Under the pieces are notes generated by a model. That model did not search any database. It was given only the letters and a program-made list of their open reading frames with translations, and had not been told where the DNA came from. From assembly GCF_020171315.1 (NCBI RefSeq), contig NZ_JAIUZP010000001.1, positions 868,001-932,000 on the forward strand: a DNA stretch of 64,000 nucleotides. Reading direction: 5' to 3'. Of this stretch, positions 8,185-16,262 are shown in pieces (position 1 is the stretch's first letter; every line of letters starts with the position of its first letter). Origin of the DNA: Pseudooceanicola nanhaiensis (GTDB lineage: Bacteria > Pseudomonadota > Alphaproteobacteria > Rhodobacterales > Rhodobacteraceae). The translations under genes and the position numbers were made by a program.

Positions 8185-9716
8185 ACCCGCACCTTGCGTT
8201 CCAGCGCGCCCACGATCTCGTAGACCGCGACCGAGATGACGATGGAAACGACCGCTCCGGCCCAGACCATCTCGTAGTCGAGCCGCGCGCGCGCCATGTT
8301 CAGAAGGTTCCCCAAGCCGATCCCCGACAACAGCCATTCCGCCACCATGACCCCCAGCAGCGCCTGTGGCGCCACCAGCCGGGCAGCGGCAAAGAGATAG
8401 CTGATCGAATAGGGAATGGCGATATACACCAGTTGCTTGACCCGCCCGCCGCCATAGACCTGCACGAGGTCATTGGCCGCCCGCGGGATGGTCGAGAAGC
8501 CCTGGTTCAGCAGCACGTAGGCCGGGAAGAAGACGACCAGCACCGCCATGAAGACCGAGGCGGTGACCCCGCGCCCGAACATCAGCACCACGAAGGGCAC
8601 GAGCGCCACGAGCGGCATGTTCTGCAACACCATCGCCACCGGCAGCAGCGCCCGCGCCAGCGTCGGCGCAAGGATCGAAAGCGCCGCGAGGAGGAAGGCG
8701 AACGCCAGCCCCGCCAGCAACCCCAGCCCCGCCATGGGCAGGGTCTGGCCGAGGGCGGCAAAGAGATCGCGCCAGCCGCCGTCGAGCACGAAGGCGAGCG
8801 TGCGAAGTGGTCCGGGCGCGACGATCGGGTTGATCCCCGTGAGCCACAGCCCGAGGGACCAGAGCGCGAAGGGCAGCACCGCGGCCACCATTGCCAGAGC
8901 CCAGACCCGCCAGCGGGCCCCGGGGGCGGGCGCGGCAGGGCGGGCAGCCGCCATGGTGACGGCGGAGGTCGAGGTGGCCAGCCGCCGTGCGGGCAGCAGG
9001 AAGGCCACGAAGCCTGCAAGCGCGATCAGCGAGGTGGCGATGCCGATGCCCCAGAGCCGGGCGGGAATGCCCTGCGGCAGGGCGGCAAGGAGGAAGGTGC
9101 CAAAGCCCCAGCGGGCGCCGGAGCCAAACTCCCCCAGCACGGCCCCCAGCACGGCGAGGGGCGCGGCCACCCGCAGCCCCGCCAGCAGCGAGGGCAGGGC
9201 GCCGCGCAGCCGCACGTAGCGCATCAGCTTGCCCGGCCCCCCGCCATAGACGGCGACAAGATCGGCCAGCCGCGGGTCCACCTCCTTCAGCCCCAGCAGG
9301 CAGGTGGACATGGCGGGGAAATAGACCATCAGCGCGGCAAGGATGATCTGTGGCCAGTTGCCCTGAAAGAAGATCACCAGTAGCGGGCCGATGACGATGG
9401 CCGGCATGGCGAAGATCGCGATGTTGAGGCCCCGGCAGGCCAGCTCCAGCGCGGGCGAGAGGCAGAAGACGAAGGCTGCCAGCAGGGCCGCGGCGGTGCC
9501 GATCAGGAACCCCAGCCCGGCCGAGCGCAGGGTGCTGAGGCCGTGGAGCCAGTAGAGCTCCCGGTCGGTCCAGAACTGGCCGAGGATGCGGTCGGGCGGG
9601 GGCAGGATGAAGCGGCCCCAGTCGGTCGTATGGCCGACGTATTCCCAGAGCGCGAAGAGCACGAGCGTCCCGATCAGGATGCGGAGCGGGGCCTGCCGGT
9701 CACTGCTGGGGGTCAT
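8181..9716 (-). CDS. ABC transporter permease, duplicated TauC/SsuC-like domains
   Basis: At 511 residues this permease is twice the usual length and contains two BPD_transp_1 units. The first carries its coupling region around DLVAVYGGGPGKLMRYVRL, the second around NDLVQVYGGGRVKQLVYIAIP. About twelve transmembrane segments are expected. Such fused permeases form a pseudo-dimer with one polypeptide. The start at 9716 (MTPSSDRQ) follows AAAGGA; the longer frame is not preferred. It should work with the ATPase at 6716 and the binding protein at 10293. A long inverted repeat sits just upstream of its start. Confidence 0.9.
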   Translation of the reverse strand: MTPSSDRQAPLRILIGTLVLFALWEYVGHTTDWGRFILPPPDRILGQFWTDRELYWLHGLSTLRSAGLGFLIGTAAALLAAFVFCLSPALELACRGLNIAIFAMPAIVIGPLLVIFFQGNWPQIILAALMVYFPAMSTCLLGLKEVDPRLADLVAVYGGGPGKLMRYVRLRGALPSLLAGLRVAAPLAVLGAVLGEFGSGARWGFGTFLLAALPQGIPARLWGIGIATSLIALAGFVAFLLPARRLATSTSAVTMAAARPAAPAPGARWRVWALAMVAAVLPFALWSLGLWLTGINPIVAPGPLRTLAFVLDGGWRDLFAALGQTLPMAGLGLLAGLAFAFLLAALSILAPTLARALLPVAMVLQNMPLVALVPFVVLMFGRGVTASVFMAVLVVFFPAYVLLNQGFSTIPRAANDLVQVYGGGRVKQLVYIAIPYSISYLFAAARLVAPQALLGVMVAEWLLSGIGLGNLLNMARARLDYEMVWAGAVVSIVISVAVYEIVGALERKVRV

Positions 9717-9737
9717 GGGTCGTCCTTTGCCTGAGAC

Positions 9738-9803
9738 GCGCCGCCAGCCTGCCATCCCCCGGATGGCCGGGCAATGGGCCCGGGAATGGCAGGCTGGCGG
9801 CGC
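9738..9803. repeat. Perfect 18-bp inverted repeat upstream of the permease gene
   Basis: GCGCCGCCAGCCTGCCAT at 9738-9755 is the exact reverse complement of 9786-9803, with a 30-base loop. It lies 22-87 bases upstream of the permease start, within the probable leader or promoter on the minus strand. No T-run follows in either direction. It could be a leader-RNA hairpin, a regulator site, or a dispersed repeat. Confidence 0.75.
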
Positions 9804-10190
9804 ATGGGAAAAGTGAAGCCTGTTGCTTGATCAGACGCCAGTTGGGGCACTGGTCCGGCGTGGCGCAAAAATATGCCTGTCCGTGCGTGGGTTTGGCGGG
9901 TTTGTGGCCGAGACATGCGCGGTACGGGCGGCGGCATCTGCCTGCCGTGCGGGGGGCGAAGCGCAGGCCTCAAGGCACGGGGCGAGGACTGGGGGCAGGG
10001 GGTGTGATGCTGTTAGATATTACGTGTCAGTGGCTTACGAGGTTTTTGCGCGTCATGCCCGCGCCGCGAGGATGGTCTCGCCCGGCAGGCATTCCGGCCT
10101 GCCGATGTTGTGCTGCGGGGCGGGCGGGACTGTCCTTGCAGGGCCTCTGGGGCGGCGCATCGGGCCCGGTTTTGCCTGCATCCGGTTTTG

Positions 10191-10219
10191 TTGACTTGGC
10201 CCCCGGCGGCTTTCCTAAT
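10191..10219 (+). promoter_or_regulatory. Candidate sigma-70 promoter for the NMT1-type binding-protein gene
   Basis: TTGACT at 10191-10196 and CCTAAT at 10214-10219 are separated by 17 bases, an ideal spacing. The start codon of the binding-protein gene is about 75 bases further on. Confidence 0.5.
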
Positions 10220-10292
10220 CAGCCCAGAGACTGCGCAGGCCCCCGGTCAGAGCCGGGAGAGCAAGGCGCCATCCGTCACAGGGAGAGACCCG

Positions 10293-11282
10293 ATGAAATC
10301 CATGATGTCCCGCCGCGCTTTCACGCGCACTGCGCTCGCCGGCCTTGCGGCCGCCCCCTATGGAGGGCTGATCCGCCCGGCCCGCGCCGCCGACCTGACC
10401 GAGGTCTCCTTCCAGTCGATCTGGATCAACGACCCGGAGTTCAGCGGCTACTACATCGCCATGCAGGAGGGCTACTACGCGGAGGAAGGGCTTGAGATCA
10501 ATTACCTGCCCGGCGGGCCCGACGTGATCCCGCAGGCCTCGCTGCTGACCGGCAAGGCGGATATCGCCCTGACCTCGACCATCGAATGCGCCGAGGCGAT
10601 CGTGAGCAAGGGCGCCAAGTTCAAGGTCGTGGGCGCGCAGTTCCAGAAGAGCCCGGACAGTATCATCAGCCTCGAGGAGACCGGCATCAAGACGGTGCAG
10701 GACCTCGTCGGCAAGACCGTCGCCTGTCCGCCGCTGAACGCGGGCCCCTTCGAGGTGCTGCTGGAGCTGAACGGCGTGGCCAAGAGCGACGTCACCATCG
10801 TGCCCTACACCTTCGATCCCACGCCGCTGGCCGCGGGTCAGGTGGATGCGGTCATCGACTTCATGACCTCGCTACCCTTCATCGTCGAGCAGACCTCGGG
10901 CAAGAAGACCTCCTTCATCCTCTTCTCCGACGCGGGCATGGCCTTCGGGCAGGACCTCGTCACCGTGAACGAGGATTACCTCGCCGAAAACCGCGAGAAG
11001 GTGGTGGGCTTCCTCCGCGCCAGCCGCAAGGGCTGGCAGGACGAATTCGCCGACCCCGAGAAATACGGCAAGATGTTCGAGGAGACCTGGTACAAGGGCA
11101 ACGGCTATACCCCCGAGGCGACCAAGTTCCACGCCAACATCCAGATCCCGCTGATGGATCACCCCAGCGGCGTCTTCTCCATGGATGATGCCTGGATCGA
11201 CGCCTCCATCGCCTCGCTGGCGAAGATCGGCATCGAGGCGCCCCGGGACATGTTCGATCCTTCCCTGCTGGACGAGATCTGA
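10293..11282 (+). CDS. NMT1/ThiY-type ABC transporter substrate-binding protein
   Basis: A 329-residue periplasmic binding protein of the NMT1/THI5-like and SsuA group. The N terminus has a twin-arginine-like signal, MSRRAFTRTALAGLAA, ending ARAAD, suggesting Tat export and cleavage near residue 34. Family members bind pyrimidine or pyridoxine-like thiamine precursors, riboflavin, sulfonates or nitrate. ATG at 10293 follows GGGAGAG. The OYE reductase begins 12 bases after its stop. Ligand unknown; the surrounding deaminase and ring-reductase genes hint at an N-heterocycle. Confidence 0.9.
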   Translation: MKSMMSRRAFTRTALAGLAAAPYGGLIRPARAADLTEVSFQSIWINDPEFSGYYIAMQEGYYAEEGLEINYLPGGPDVIPQASLLTGKADIALTSTIECAEAIVSKGAKFKVVGAQFQKSPDSIISLEETGIKTVQDLVGKTVACPPLNAGPFEVLLELNGVAKSDVTIVPYTFDPTPLAAGQVDAVIDFMTSLPFIVEQTSGKKTSFILFSDAGMAFGQDLVTVNEDYLAENREKVVGFLRASRKGWQDEFADPEKYGKMFEETWYKGNGYTPEATKFHANIQIPLMDHPSGVFSMDDAWIDASIASLAKIGIEAPRDMFDPSLLDEI

Positions 11283-11294
11283 TAACAGATCTGC

Positions 11295-12410
11295 ATGACT
11301 GATACATCCTCTGCCCTCTTCACGCCCTTCACCACGCGGGGCGTGACCTTCAAGAACCGCATCGTCGTCTCGCCCATGTGCCAATACGCGGCCGTGGACG
11401 GCCATGCGACGGACTGGCATTTCGAGCATTACGCGCGCCTCGCCCTTGGCGGGGTGGGCGGCTGCGTGGTGGAAAGCACCGGGGTGCTGCCGCAGGGGCG
11501 GATCACGCCCGGCTGTCTGGGCATCTGGTCCGATGACCATGTGAGCGGCCTGTCGAAGATCGTGGAGATCTTCAAGCGGCAGGGCGCGGCCATCGGGCTG
11601 CAACTGGGCCACGCCGGGCGCAAGGGATCGTCCGCGACGCCGTGGGACGGCGGGCGCGGCCTGCCGGAGGGCGACCCGCAGGGCTGGGTCTGCGAGGCGC
11701 CGTCGGCCATTTCCTACGACGGCGAACGCCCCGCGCCCCTTGCGCTGACGGTCGAGGAGATCGCCGGCATCGTCACCGCCTTTGCCGAGGCCGCGAAACG
11801 CGCCGTGGCGGCGGGCTTCGACTTTGTCGAACTGCACGGCGCCCACGGCTACCTGATCCATTCCTTCGTCTCGCCCGTGTCGAACACCCGCGAGGACGCC
11901 TATGGCGGCAGTGCCGAGAACCGGATGCGTCTGCCGCTGGAGATCGCCGCCGCCGTGCGCGCGGTGCTGCCGGAAGAGATGCCGCTCTTCTACCGCGCCT
12001 CCTGCATCGACCGGCTGGGGGACGAGGGCATCCAGCTGGAAGATACCGTCGAACTGGCCAAGCGGCTGAAGGCCGTGGGCGTCGACGTGATGGATTGTTC
12101 CGGCGGGGGCGTGCTGCTGCGCACCAATCCCGGCCAGATCAAGGAAGGCCCCGGCTTCCAGGTGGGCTTTGCCGAACGCATCCGCGCCGAGGCGGGCATC
12201 GCGACCATGGCCGTGGGCGGGATCACCGATCCCGCGCAGGCCGAGGAGATCGTGGCGCAGGGCCGGGCGGACCTCTGTGCGCTGGGCAAGGAGATGCTGG
12301 CGGACAGCAACTTCGCCCACCGTGCGGCGCTGGCGCTGGACATCGAGAAACCCGATTTCGTCCTGCCGCAGCGCTACGCCTTCTACCTGCAGTTCCGGCC
12401 CCGGGCATGA
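11295..12410 (+). CDS. NADH:flavin oxidoreductase, Old Yellow Enzyme family (YqjM-like)
   Basis: This 371-residue FMN TIM-barrel enzyme has the YqjM-class N-terminal motif VSPMCQYAA, whose cysteine tunes the flavin. LQLGHAGRKGS and ELHGAHGYLIHSF follow, and the C-terminal GGITDPAQAEE with DLCALGKEML. It would reduce activated C=C bonds or N-heterocycle ring bonds with NAD(P)H. It is encoded 12 bases after the binding protein and so is probably co-expressed with uptake. Substrate cannot be inferred. Confidence 0.92.
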   Translation: MTDTSSALFTPFTTRGVTFKNRIVVSPMCQYAAVDGHATDWHFEHYARLALGGVGGCVVESTGVLPQGRITPGCLGIWSDDHVSGLSKIVEIFKRQGAAIGLQLGHAGRKGSSATPWDGGRGLPEGDPQGWVCEAPSAISYDGERPAPLALTVEEIAGIVTAFAEAAKRAVAAGFDFVELHGAHGYLIHSFVSPVSNTREDAYGGSAENRMRLPLEIAAAVRAVLPEEMPLFYRASCIDRLGDEGIQLEDTVELAKRLKAVGVDVMDCSGGGVLLRTNPGQIKEGPGFQVGFAERIRAEAGIATMAVGGITDPAQAEEIVAQGRADLCALGKEMLADSNFAHRAALALDIEKPDFVLPQRYAFYLQFRPRA

Positions 12411-12489
12411 ACCCGCGGCCCCGCGGGGGGAGGGGGCTTGCACCGCCCTTGCGGGCGCTGGTCACCAGCGTCTCGATCGGGGGCAGGGG

Positions 12490-13527
12490 ATGAGCGCGCC
12501 TGTCCCGGGGCTGCCCTCGGCACCGCTGGGCCGGACGGGGCTGACGGTCTCGCGCATCGGCTTTGGCTGCGCGCCGCTGGGGGATTTCTTCGACCGGCTG
12601 GACGAGCGCCAGTGCCTCGACACGGTGGCGGCCGCCCATGCGGCGGGCGTCACGCTCTTCGACGTGGCGCCGCATTATGGCAACGGGCTGGCGGAGCACC
12701 GGCTGGGCACCGCGCTGCGCGGCATGGACCGGGGGCGGGTCGTGCTCTCCTCCAAGGTCGGGCGCTACATGGTGCCGGAGCGCGGGGCAGGGCCCGCACG
12801 GGGCTTCGCCGGCGGGTTGCCGCACCGGGCGGTCTTTGACTATAGCCACGACGGCACCCTGCGCGCGGTGGAGCAATCGCTGCTGCGGCTGGGGACGGAT
12901 CGGCTGGACATTGCGCTGATCCATGACGTCGATGACTGGACCCACGGGGCCGAGGGCGCCGAGGCGCGCTTCGCGGAGGCCATGGCCGGTGCTCTGCCCG
13001 CGCTGGAGCGGCTGAAGGCCGAGGGCGTGGTGGGCGCGATCGGGCTGGGCCTGGACGATCACGTCTTTGCCGAGCGGTTCCTGCGGGCCGGAGATTTCGA
13101 CGTGCTGCTGCTGGCCGGGCGCTATTCCCTGCTGGAGCAGCCCGCCGCCGCGACGCTGCTGCCGCTGGCGGCGGCGCAGGGGGTGGGCGTGATCCTCGGC
13201 GGGGTCTTCAACTCGGGCATCCTCGCCACCGGGGCGGTGGCGGGCGCGCGCTACAACTACGACCCTGCGCCGGAGGAGATCATGGCGCAGGTGGCGCGGA
13301 TCGAGGCGGTCTGCGAAGCCCACGGCACGCCGCTGGCCGTGGCGGCGCTGCACTTCGCGCTCGGCCATCCGGCGGTTGCAAGCGTGGTGCTGGGGGCCGT
13401 CCATCCGCAGGAGGTGAGCCGCAACATCGCGGCGCTGGAGGCGGTGCCGCCGCCTGCGCTCTGGTCCGATCTGCGGGACGCGGGGCTGATCGCGGAGACG
13501 GCCGTCCTGCCATGCGCGGGGCCTTGA
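12490..13527 (+). CDS. Aldo/keto reductase (D-threo-aldose / pyridoxal 4-dehydrogenase-like)
   Basis: A 345-residue (alpha/beta)8 NAD(P)-dependent oxidoreductase. FDVAPHYGNGLAEHRLG carries the catalytic aspartate and tyrosine; the lysine is in SSKVGR and the histidine in LIHDVDDW. This subgroup includes D-threo-aldose (L-fucose) 1-dehydrogenase and the Microbacterium pyridoxal 4-dehydrogenase. The ATG at 12490 is preceded by GCAGGGG. It lies 79 bases after the OYE gene and ends the island. Whether it oxidises a sugar or a heterocyclic aldehyde is open. Confidence 0.88.
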   Translation: MSAPVPGLPSAPLGRTGLTVSRIGFGCAPLGDFFDRLDERQCLDTVAAAHAAGVTLFDVAPHYGNGLAEHRLGTALRGMDRGRVVLSSKVGRYMVPERGAGPARGFAGGLPHRAVFDYSHDGTLRAVEQSLLRLGTDRLDIALIHDVDDWTHGAEGAEARFAEAMAGALPALERLKAEGVVGAIGLGLDDHVFAERFLRAGDFDVLLLAGRYSLLEQPAAATLLPLAAAQGVGVILGGVFNSGILATGAVAGARYNYDPAPEEIMAQVARIEAVCEAHGTPLAVAALHFALGHPAVASVVLGAVHPQEVSRNIAALEAVPPPALWSDLRDAGLIAETAVLPCAGP

Positions 13528-13578
13528 GCGGGGTCGTGATCGCGGGCTGACGTGGCGCGGCTCTGCGTCAGGCGCCAC

Positions 13579-13607
13579 CTGTCACGGTGCTGTCAGAACG
13601 ATCATCT
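13579..13607 (+). promoter_or_regulatory. Candidate PHO box (PhoB site) before the AI-2E-type gene
   Basis: Three tandem 7-mers with 4-base spacers, giving the 11-base period of PhoB sites: CTGTCAC - GGTG - CTGTCAG - AACG - ATCATCT. The first two match the CTGTCAT half-site at 6 of 7 positions each. It lies 100-128 bases upstream of the next start codon in the correct orientation. Binding is inferred from the motif only. Confidence 0.65.
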
Positions 13608-13706
13608 TTGCGCGAGCGGATCGGCGGATATCTGCTCTTCCCTTCCCTGCGCGCCCGGGATCGGTAATGTGTTTCCCGTCCGACAAGAGGGGGAACCGCG
13701 GTCAGC

Positions 13707-14750
13707 ATGAACGTCGAGCTGAGGAATTTCACGTATATCACGGCGCTCGTGCTCATGCTCGGCTGGCTTCTGCACATCGGCAAGGCGGTGCTTCTGCCGG
13801 TGATGCTGGCCATGATCGCGCTCTACATCGTCACCTCCGCCGCAAGCCGCCTGCAACGGGTGCCGCTGCTGGGGCGGCTGTCGGCGCCGCTGCGCCGGGC
13901 GCTGGTGCTGCTGCTCTTCGCGGCCATCGTGGGGCTGGTGATCACCTACCTCGTCAGCACGCTGAGCCAGGTCGCCTCGGTCCTGCCGCGCTACGAGAGC
14001 AACCTGAACGCGCTCGTCACCCGCACGGCACGGATCCTCGGGGTGGACGACGAACCCACGTGGGAGACGATCCGCGATGCCACACTGGGGCAGATCAGCC
14101 TGCAACAATGGGTCACCCCTGTGATCTACTCGGTGCAGGGCCTCAGCGGGATGCTCTTCCTCGTGGTGCTCTACTCCTTCTTCTTCATGGCCGAGCGGGG
14201 GCGCATGGCCTCCAAGCTGCTGCTGGCGCTGAACGATCAGGAGAAAGGCAAGCGGGCCCTGGCGATCCTCGCGCGGATCAACGCACGGGTGGGGGAATAC
14301 CTGTCGGTCAAGACCGTGGTGAACATCATCCTCGGCGTGCTCTGCTTCGTGATCATGTATCTCTTCGGGCTGGAGTTCGCGCTCTTCTGGGCCATCCTGA
14401 TCGGGCTGCTGAACTACATCCCCTACATCGGCTCTATGATCGGGGTGATCTTCCCGGTGCTGCTCAGCCTCGCGCAGTTCGGCAGCTTCGGCTGGGCGGG
14501 GGCGCTGGCGATCCTGCTGACCACGGCGCAGATCGGCGTGGCCTCCTACCTTGAACCGATGATGATGAGCCGGGCCTTCAACCTCTCGCCCTTCGTGGTG
14601 CTGCTGGCCCTTGCCTTCTGGAGCGCACTCTGGGGCCTGTCAGGGGCGATGCTGGCGGTTCCGCTGACCGCGACGCTGATCATCGTGCTGGCCGAAATCC
14701 CGCCGACGCGGCCCGTGGCGATCATGCTTTCGGCGAACGGCAAGGTGTAG
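13707..14750 (+). CDS. AI-2E family transporter (PF01594-type membrane protein)
   Basis: A 347-residue integral membrane protein with about eight hydrophobic segments: pairs at residues 8-45 and 60-90, and a dense C-terminal group from about 150. It carries the family-typical LIGLLNYIPYIGSMIGVIFPVLL stretch near the centre-right. Members have been linked to AI-2 export, Na+/H+ antiport or organic-anion transport, so the family name does not fix the substrate. A strong PHO-box-like element precedes it and ugpB follows, so a role under phosphate limitation is plausible but inferred. Confidence 0.88.
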   Translation: MNVELRNFTYITALVLMLGWLLHIGKAVLLPVMLAMIALYIVTSAASRLQRVPLLGRLSAPLRRALVLLLFAAIVGLVITYLVSTLSQVASVLPRYESNLNALVTRTARILGVDDEPTWETIRDATLGQISLQQWVTPVIYSVQGLSGMLFLVVLYSFFFMAERGRMASKLLLALNDQEKGKRALAILARINARVGEYLSVKTVVNIILGVLCFVIMYLFGLEFALFWAILIGLLNYIPYIGSMIGVIFPVLLSLAQFGSFGWAGALAILLTTAQIGVASYLEPMMMSRAFNLSPFVVLLALAFWSALWGLSGAMLAVPLTATLIIVLAEIPPTRPVAIMLSANGKV

Positions 14751-14788
14751 CCGCACAAATTTTCCTTACGCGGGGGAGGTTTACAAAA

Positions 14789-14817
14789 CTGTCACCCCAG
14801 CGTCATCCATGCATCAC
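14789..14817 (+). promoter_or_regulatory. Candidate PHO box (PhoB site) before ugpB
   Basis: CTGTCAC - CCCA - GCGTCAT - CCAT - GCATCAC gives three 7-mers at an 11-base period, 43-71 bases upstream of the ugpB start and on its strand. ugp operons are PhoB-regulated in enterobacteria and rhizobia. The second and third repeats are weaker than the first. Confidence 0.6.
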
Positions 14818-14859
14818 CGAACGCGCTGATACCTCCGGCAATCTTTTCAGGAGGCAATC

Positions 14860-16158
14860 ATGCTCAAACTCGCGACGGTTTCCACGATCGCATTTTCGAC
14901 CATCGCCGGCTCGGCCATGGCTCAAACCGACATCAGCTGGTGGCACGGGATGGGTGGCCGCAACGGTGAGGTCATCAACGAGATCTCCCAGCAGTTCAAC
15001 GACGCGCAGGACGCCTGCAAGCTGACCCCGCTGTCGCGCGGCACCTACGAAGAGGCGCTGTCCTCCTCGATCGCGGCCTTCCGCTCGGGCGAGCAGCCCA
15101 ACATCGTGCAGGTCTTCGATGCCGGCGCCGCCACGATCATGAACGCCCCCGGCGCCGTGATCCCCGCCGAGGACCTGATCCTCAACGCGGGCGAAGAGTT
15201 CAGCCGTGACGATTTCATCGCCGGCGTCCGGAACTTCTACGCCGACAGCGAAGGCAAGTTCGTGGGCATGCCCTTCAACTCCTCCGCGCCGATCATGTAC
15301 ATGAACACCGAAGCCTTCGAGAAGGCCGGTGTCGAAGCACCCAAGACCTGGGAAGACTTCGAAGCCATCGCGCCCAAGCTGAAAGAAGCCGGTTACATCC
15401 CGATGACCGCCTCGCAGCTGACCTGGATGATGGTCGAGAACTTCAAGTCGCGGAACAACCAGCAGTTCGCCACGAACAACAACGGCTATGACGGCGTCGA
15501 CGGCACCCAGCTGATCGTCAACGACGAGAACACCGTGATGATGTTCGACAAGCTGAAAGCCTGGGCGGACGAGGGCCTCTACGGCTTCTACGGCGCAGGC
15601 TGGGGTGACAACCTCAAGCCATTCGAAGAAGGCAAGGTTGCCATGTGGATCGGCTCCTCGGGCTCCTTCGGTGGCCTGCAGAAGTCGGCCCAGATGCCCT
15701 TCACCGCCGATTTCATGCCCTACTGGGGTTCGATCGAAGGTGCCGGCACCCAGTCGTTCATCGGCGGCGCGGCCCTCTTCGCGATGGCCGGCAAGTCGGA
15801 TGAAGAGAACGCCTGCACCGCGCAGTTCTTCTCCTTCCTGACCTCGCCGGAAGTGCAGGTCTACTGGCACGAGAACACCGGCTACGTGCCGATCACCGAA
15901 GCCGCCTACGAGCTGGCCAAGGAAGAAGGCTACTACGAAGAGAAGCCGGTCGCCGAAGTTGGCATCAAGCAGCTGATGCTGCCGGGTGGCGAATGGTCCA
16001 AGGGCTACCGCCTGGGCTTCTACCCGCAGATCCGCTCGGTCATGGAACGCGAGTTCAACCGCATCTTCTCGGGTGAAACCACCCCCAAGGCCGCCTTCGA
16101 CACGATCCAGCAAGAGGGCGACGCCCTGCTGGCCCGTTTCGCCAAGACCAGCGGCTGA
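14860..16158 (+). CDS. ugpB: sn-Glycerol-3-phosphate ABC transporter substrate-binding protein
   Basis: The 432-residue periplasmic protein has a Sec signal peptide (MLKLATVSTIAFSTIAGSAMA, cleavage before QTDI). The mature N terminus ISWWHGMGG is typical of UgpB-type binding proteins for glycerol-3-phosphate or glycerophosphodiesters. The start is fixed by AGGAGG just upstream. Codon choice is strongly biased to C- and G-ending preferred codons, consistent with high expression. A stem-loop separates it from ugpA, as is usual where the binding protein is made in excess. Assignment rests on the protein and on the complete ugpAEC order downstream. Confidence 0.93.
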   Translation: MLKLATVSTIAFSTIAGSAMAQTDISWWHGMGGRNGEVINEISQQFNDAQDACKLTPLSRGTYEEALSSSIAAFRSGEQPNIVQVFDAGAATIMNAPGAVIPAEDLILNAGEEFSRDDFIAGVRNFYADSEGKFVGMPFNSSAPIMYMNTEAFEKAGVEAPKTWEDFEAIAPKLKEAGYIPMTASQLTWMMVENFKSRNNQQFATNNNGYDGVDGTQLIVNDENTVMMFDKLKAWADEGLYGFYGAGWGDNLKPFEEGKVAMWIGSSGSFGGLQKSAQMPFTADFMPYWGSIEGAGTQSFIGGAALFAMAGKSDEENACTAQFFSFLTSPEVQVYWHENTGYVPITEAAYELAKEEGYYEEKPVAEVGIKQLMLPGGEWSKGYRLGFYPQIRSVMEREFNRIFSGETTPKAAFDTIQQEGDALLARFAKTSG

Positions 16159-16180
16159 TCTGACGATCTCACACGAGGGA

Positions 16181-16206
16181 GGGCTCCGGTGACCGCACCG
16201 GGGCCC
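16181..16206 (+). other. Intercistronic stem-loop after ugpB
   Basis: GGGCTCCGGTG / CACCGGGGCCC form an 11-bp stem (one G-U pair) with loop ACCG. No clean T-run follows. Such hairpins behind binding-protein genes commonly protect the upstream mRNA or reduce read-through into permease genes. Confidence 0.7.
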
Positions 16207-16262
16207 TTCCGGCATTCCGAAAGGGCCGCGCGCGACGCGGCCAGACGCAAAGGCGCTGCCCC

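Larger units (their letters stand above)
9717..10292. other. Divergent intergenic region between permease and binding-protein genes
   Basis: About 575 bases. Open frames here have no family-like features and are taken as noise. It contains the 18-bp inverted repeat near the permease start and a sigma-70-like promoter facing the binding-protein gene; it should hold the control sites for both directions. Confidence 0.6.

Noticed and set aside
9827-10495. Open frame of 222 codons before the NMT1-type gene
   Set aside because: Runs into the binding-protein gene in another frame, no ribosome-binding site, no recognisable features.
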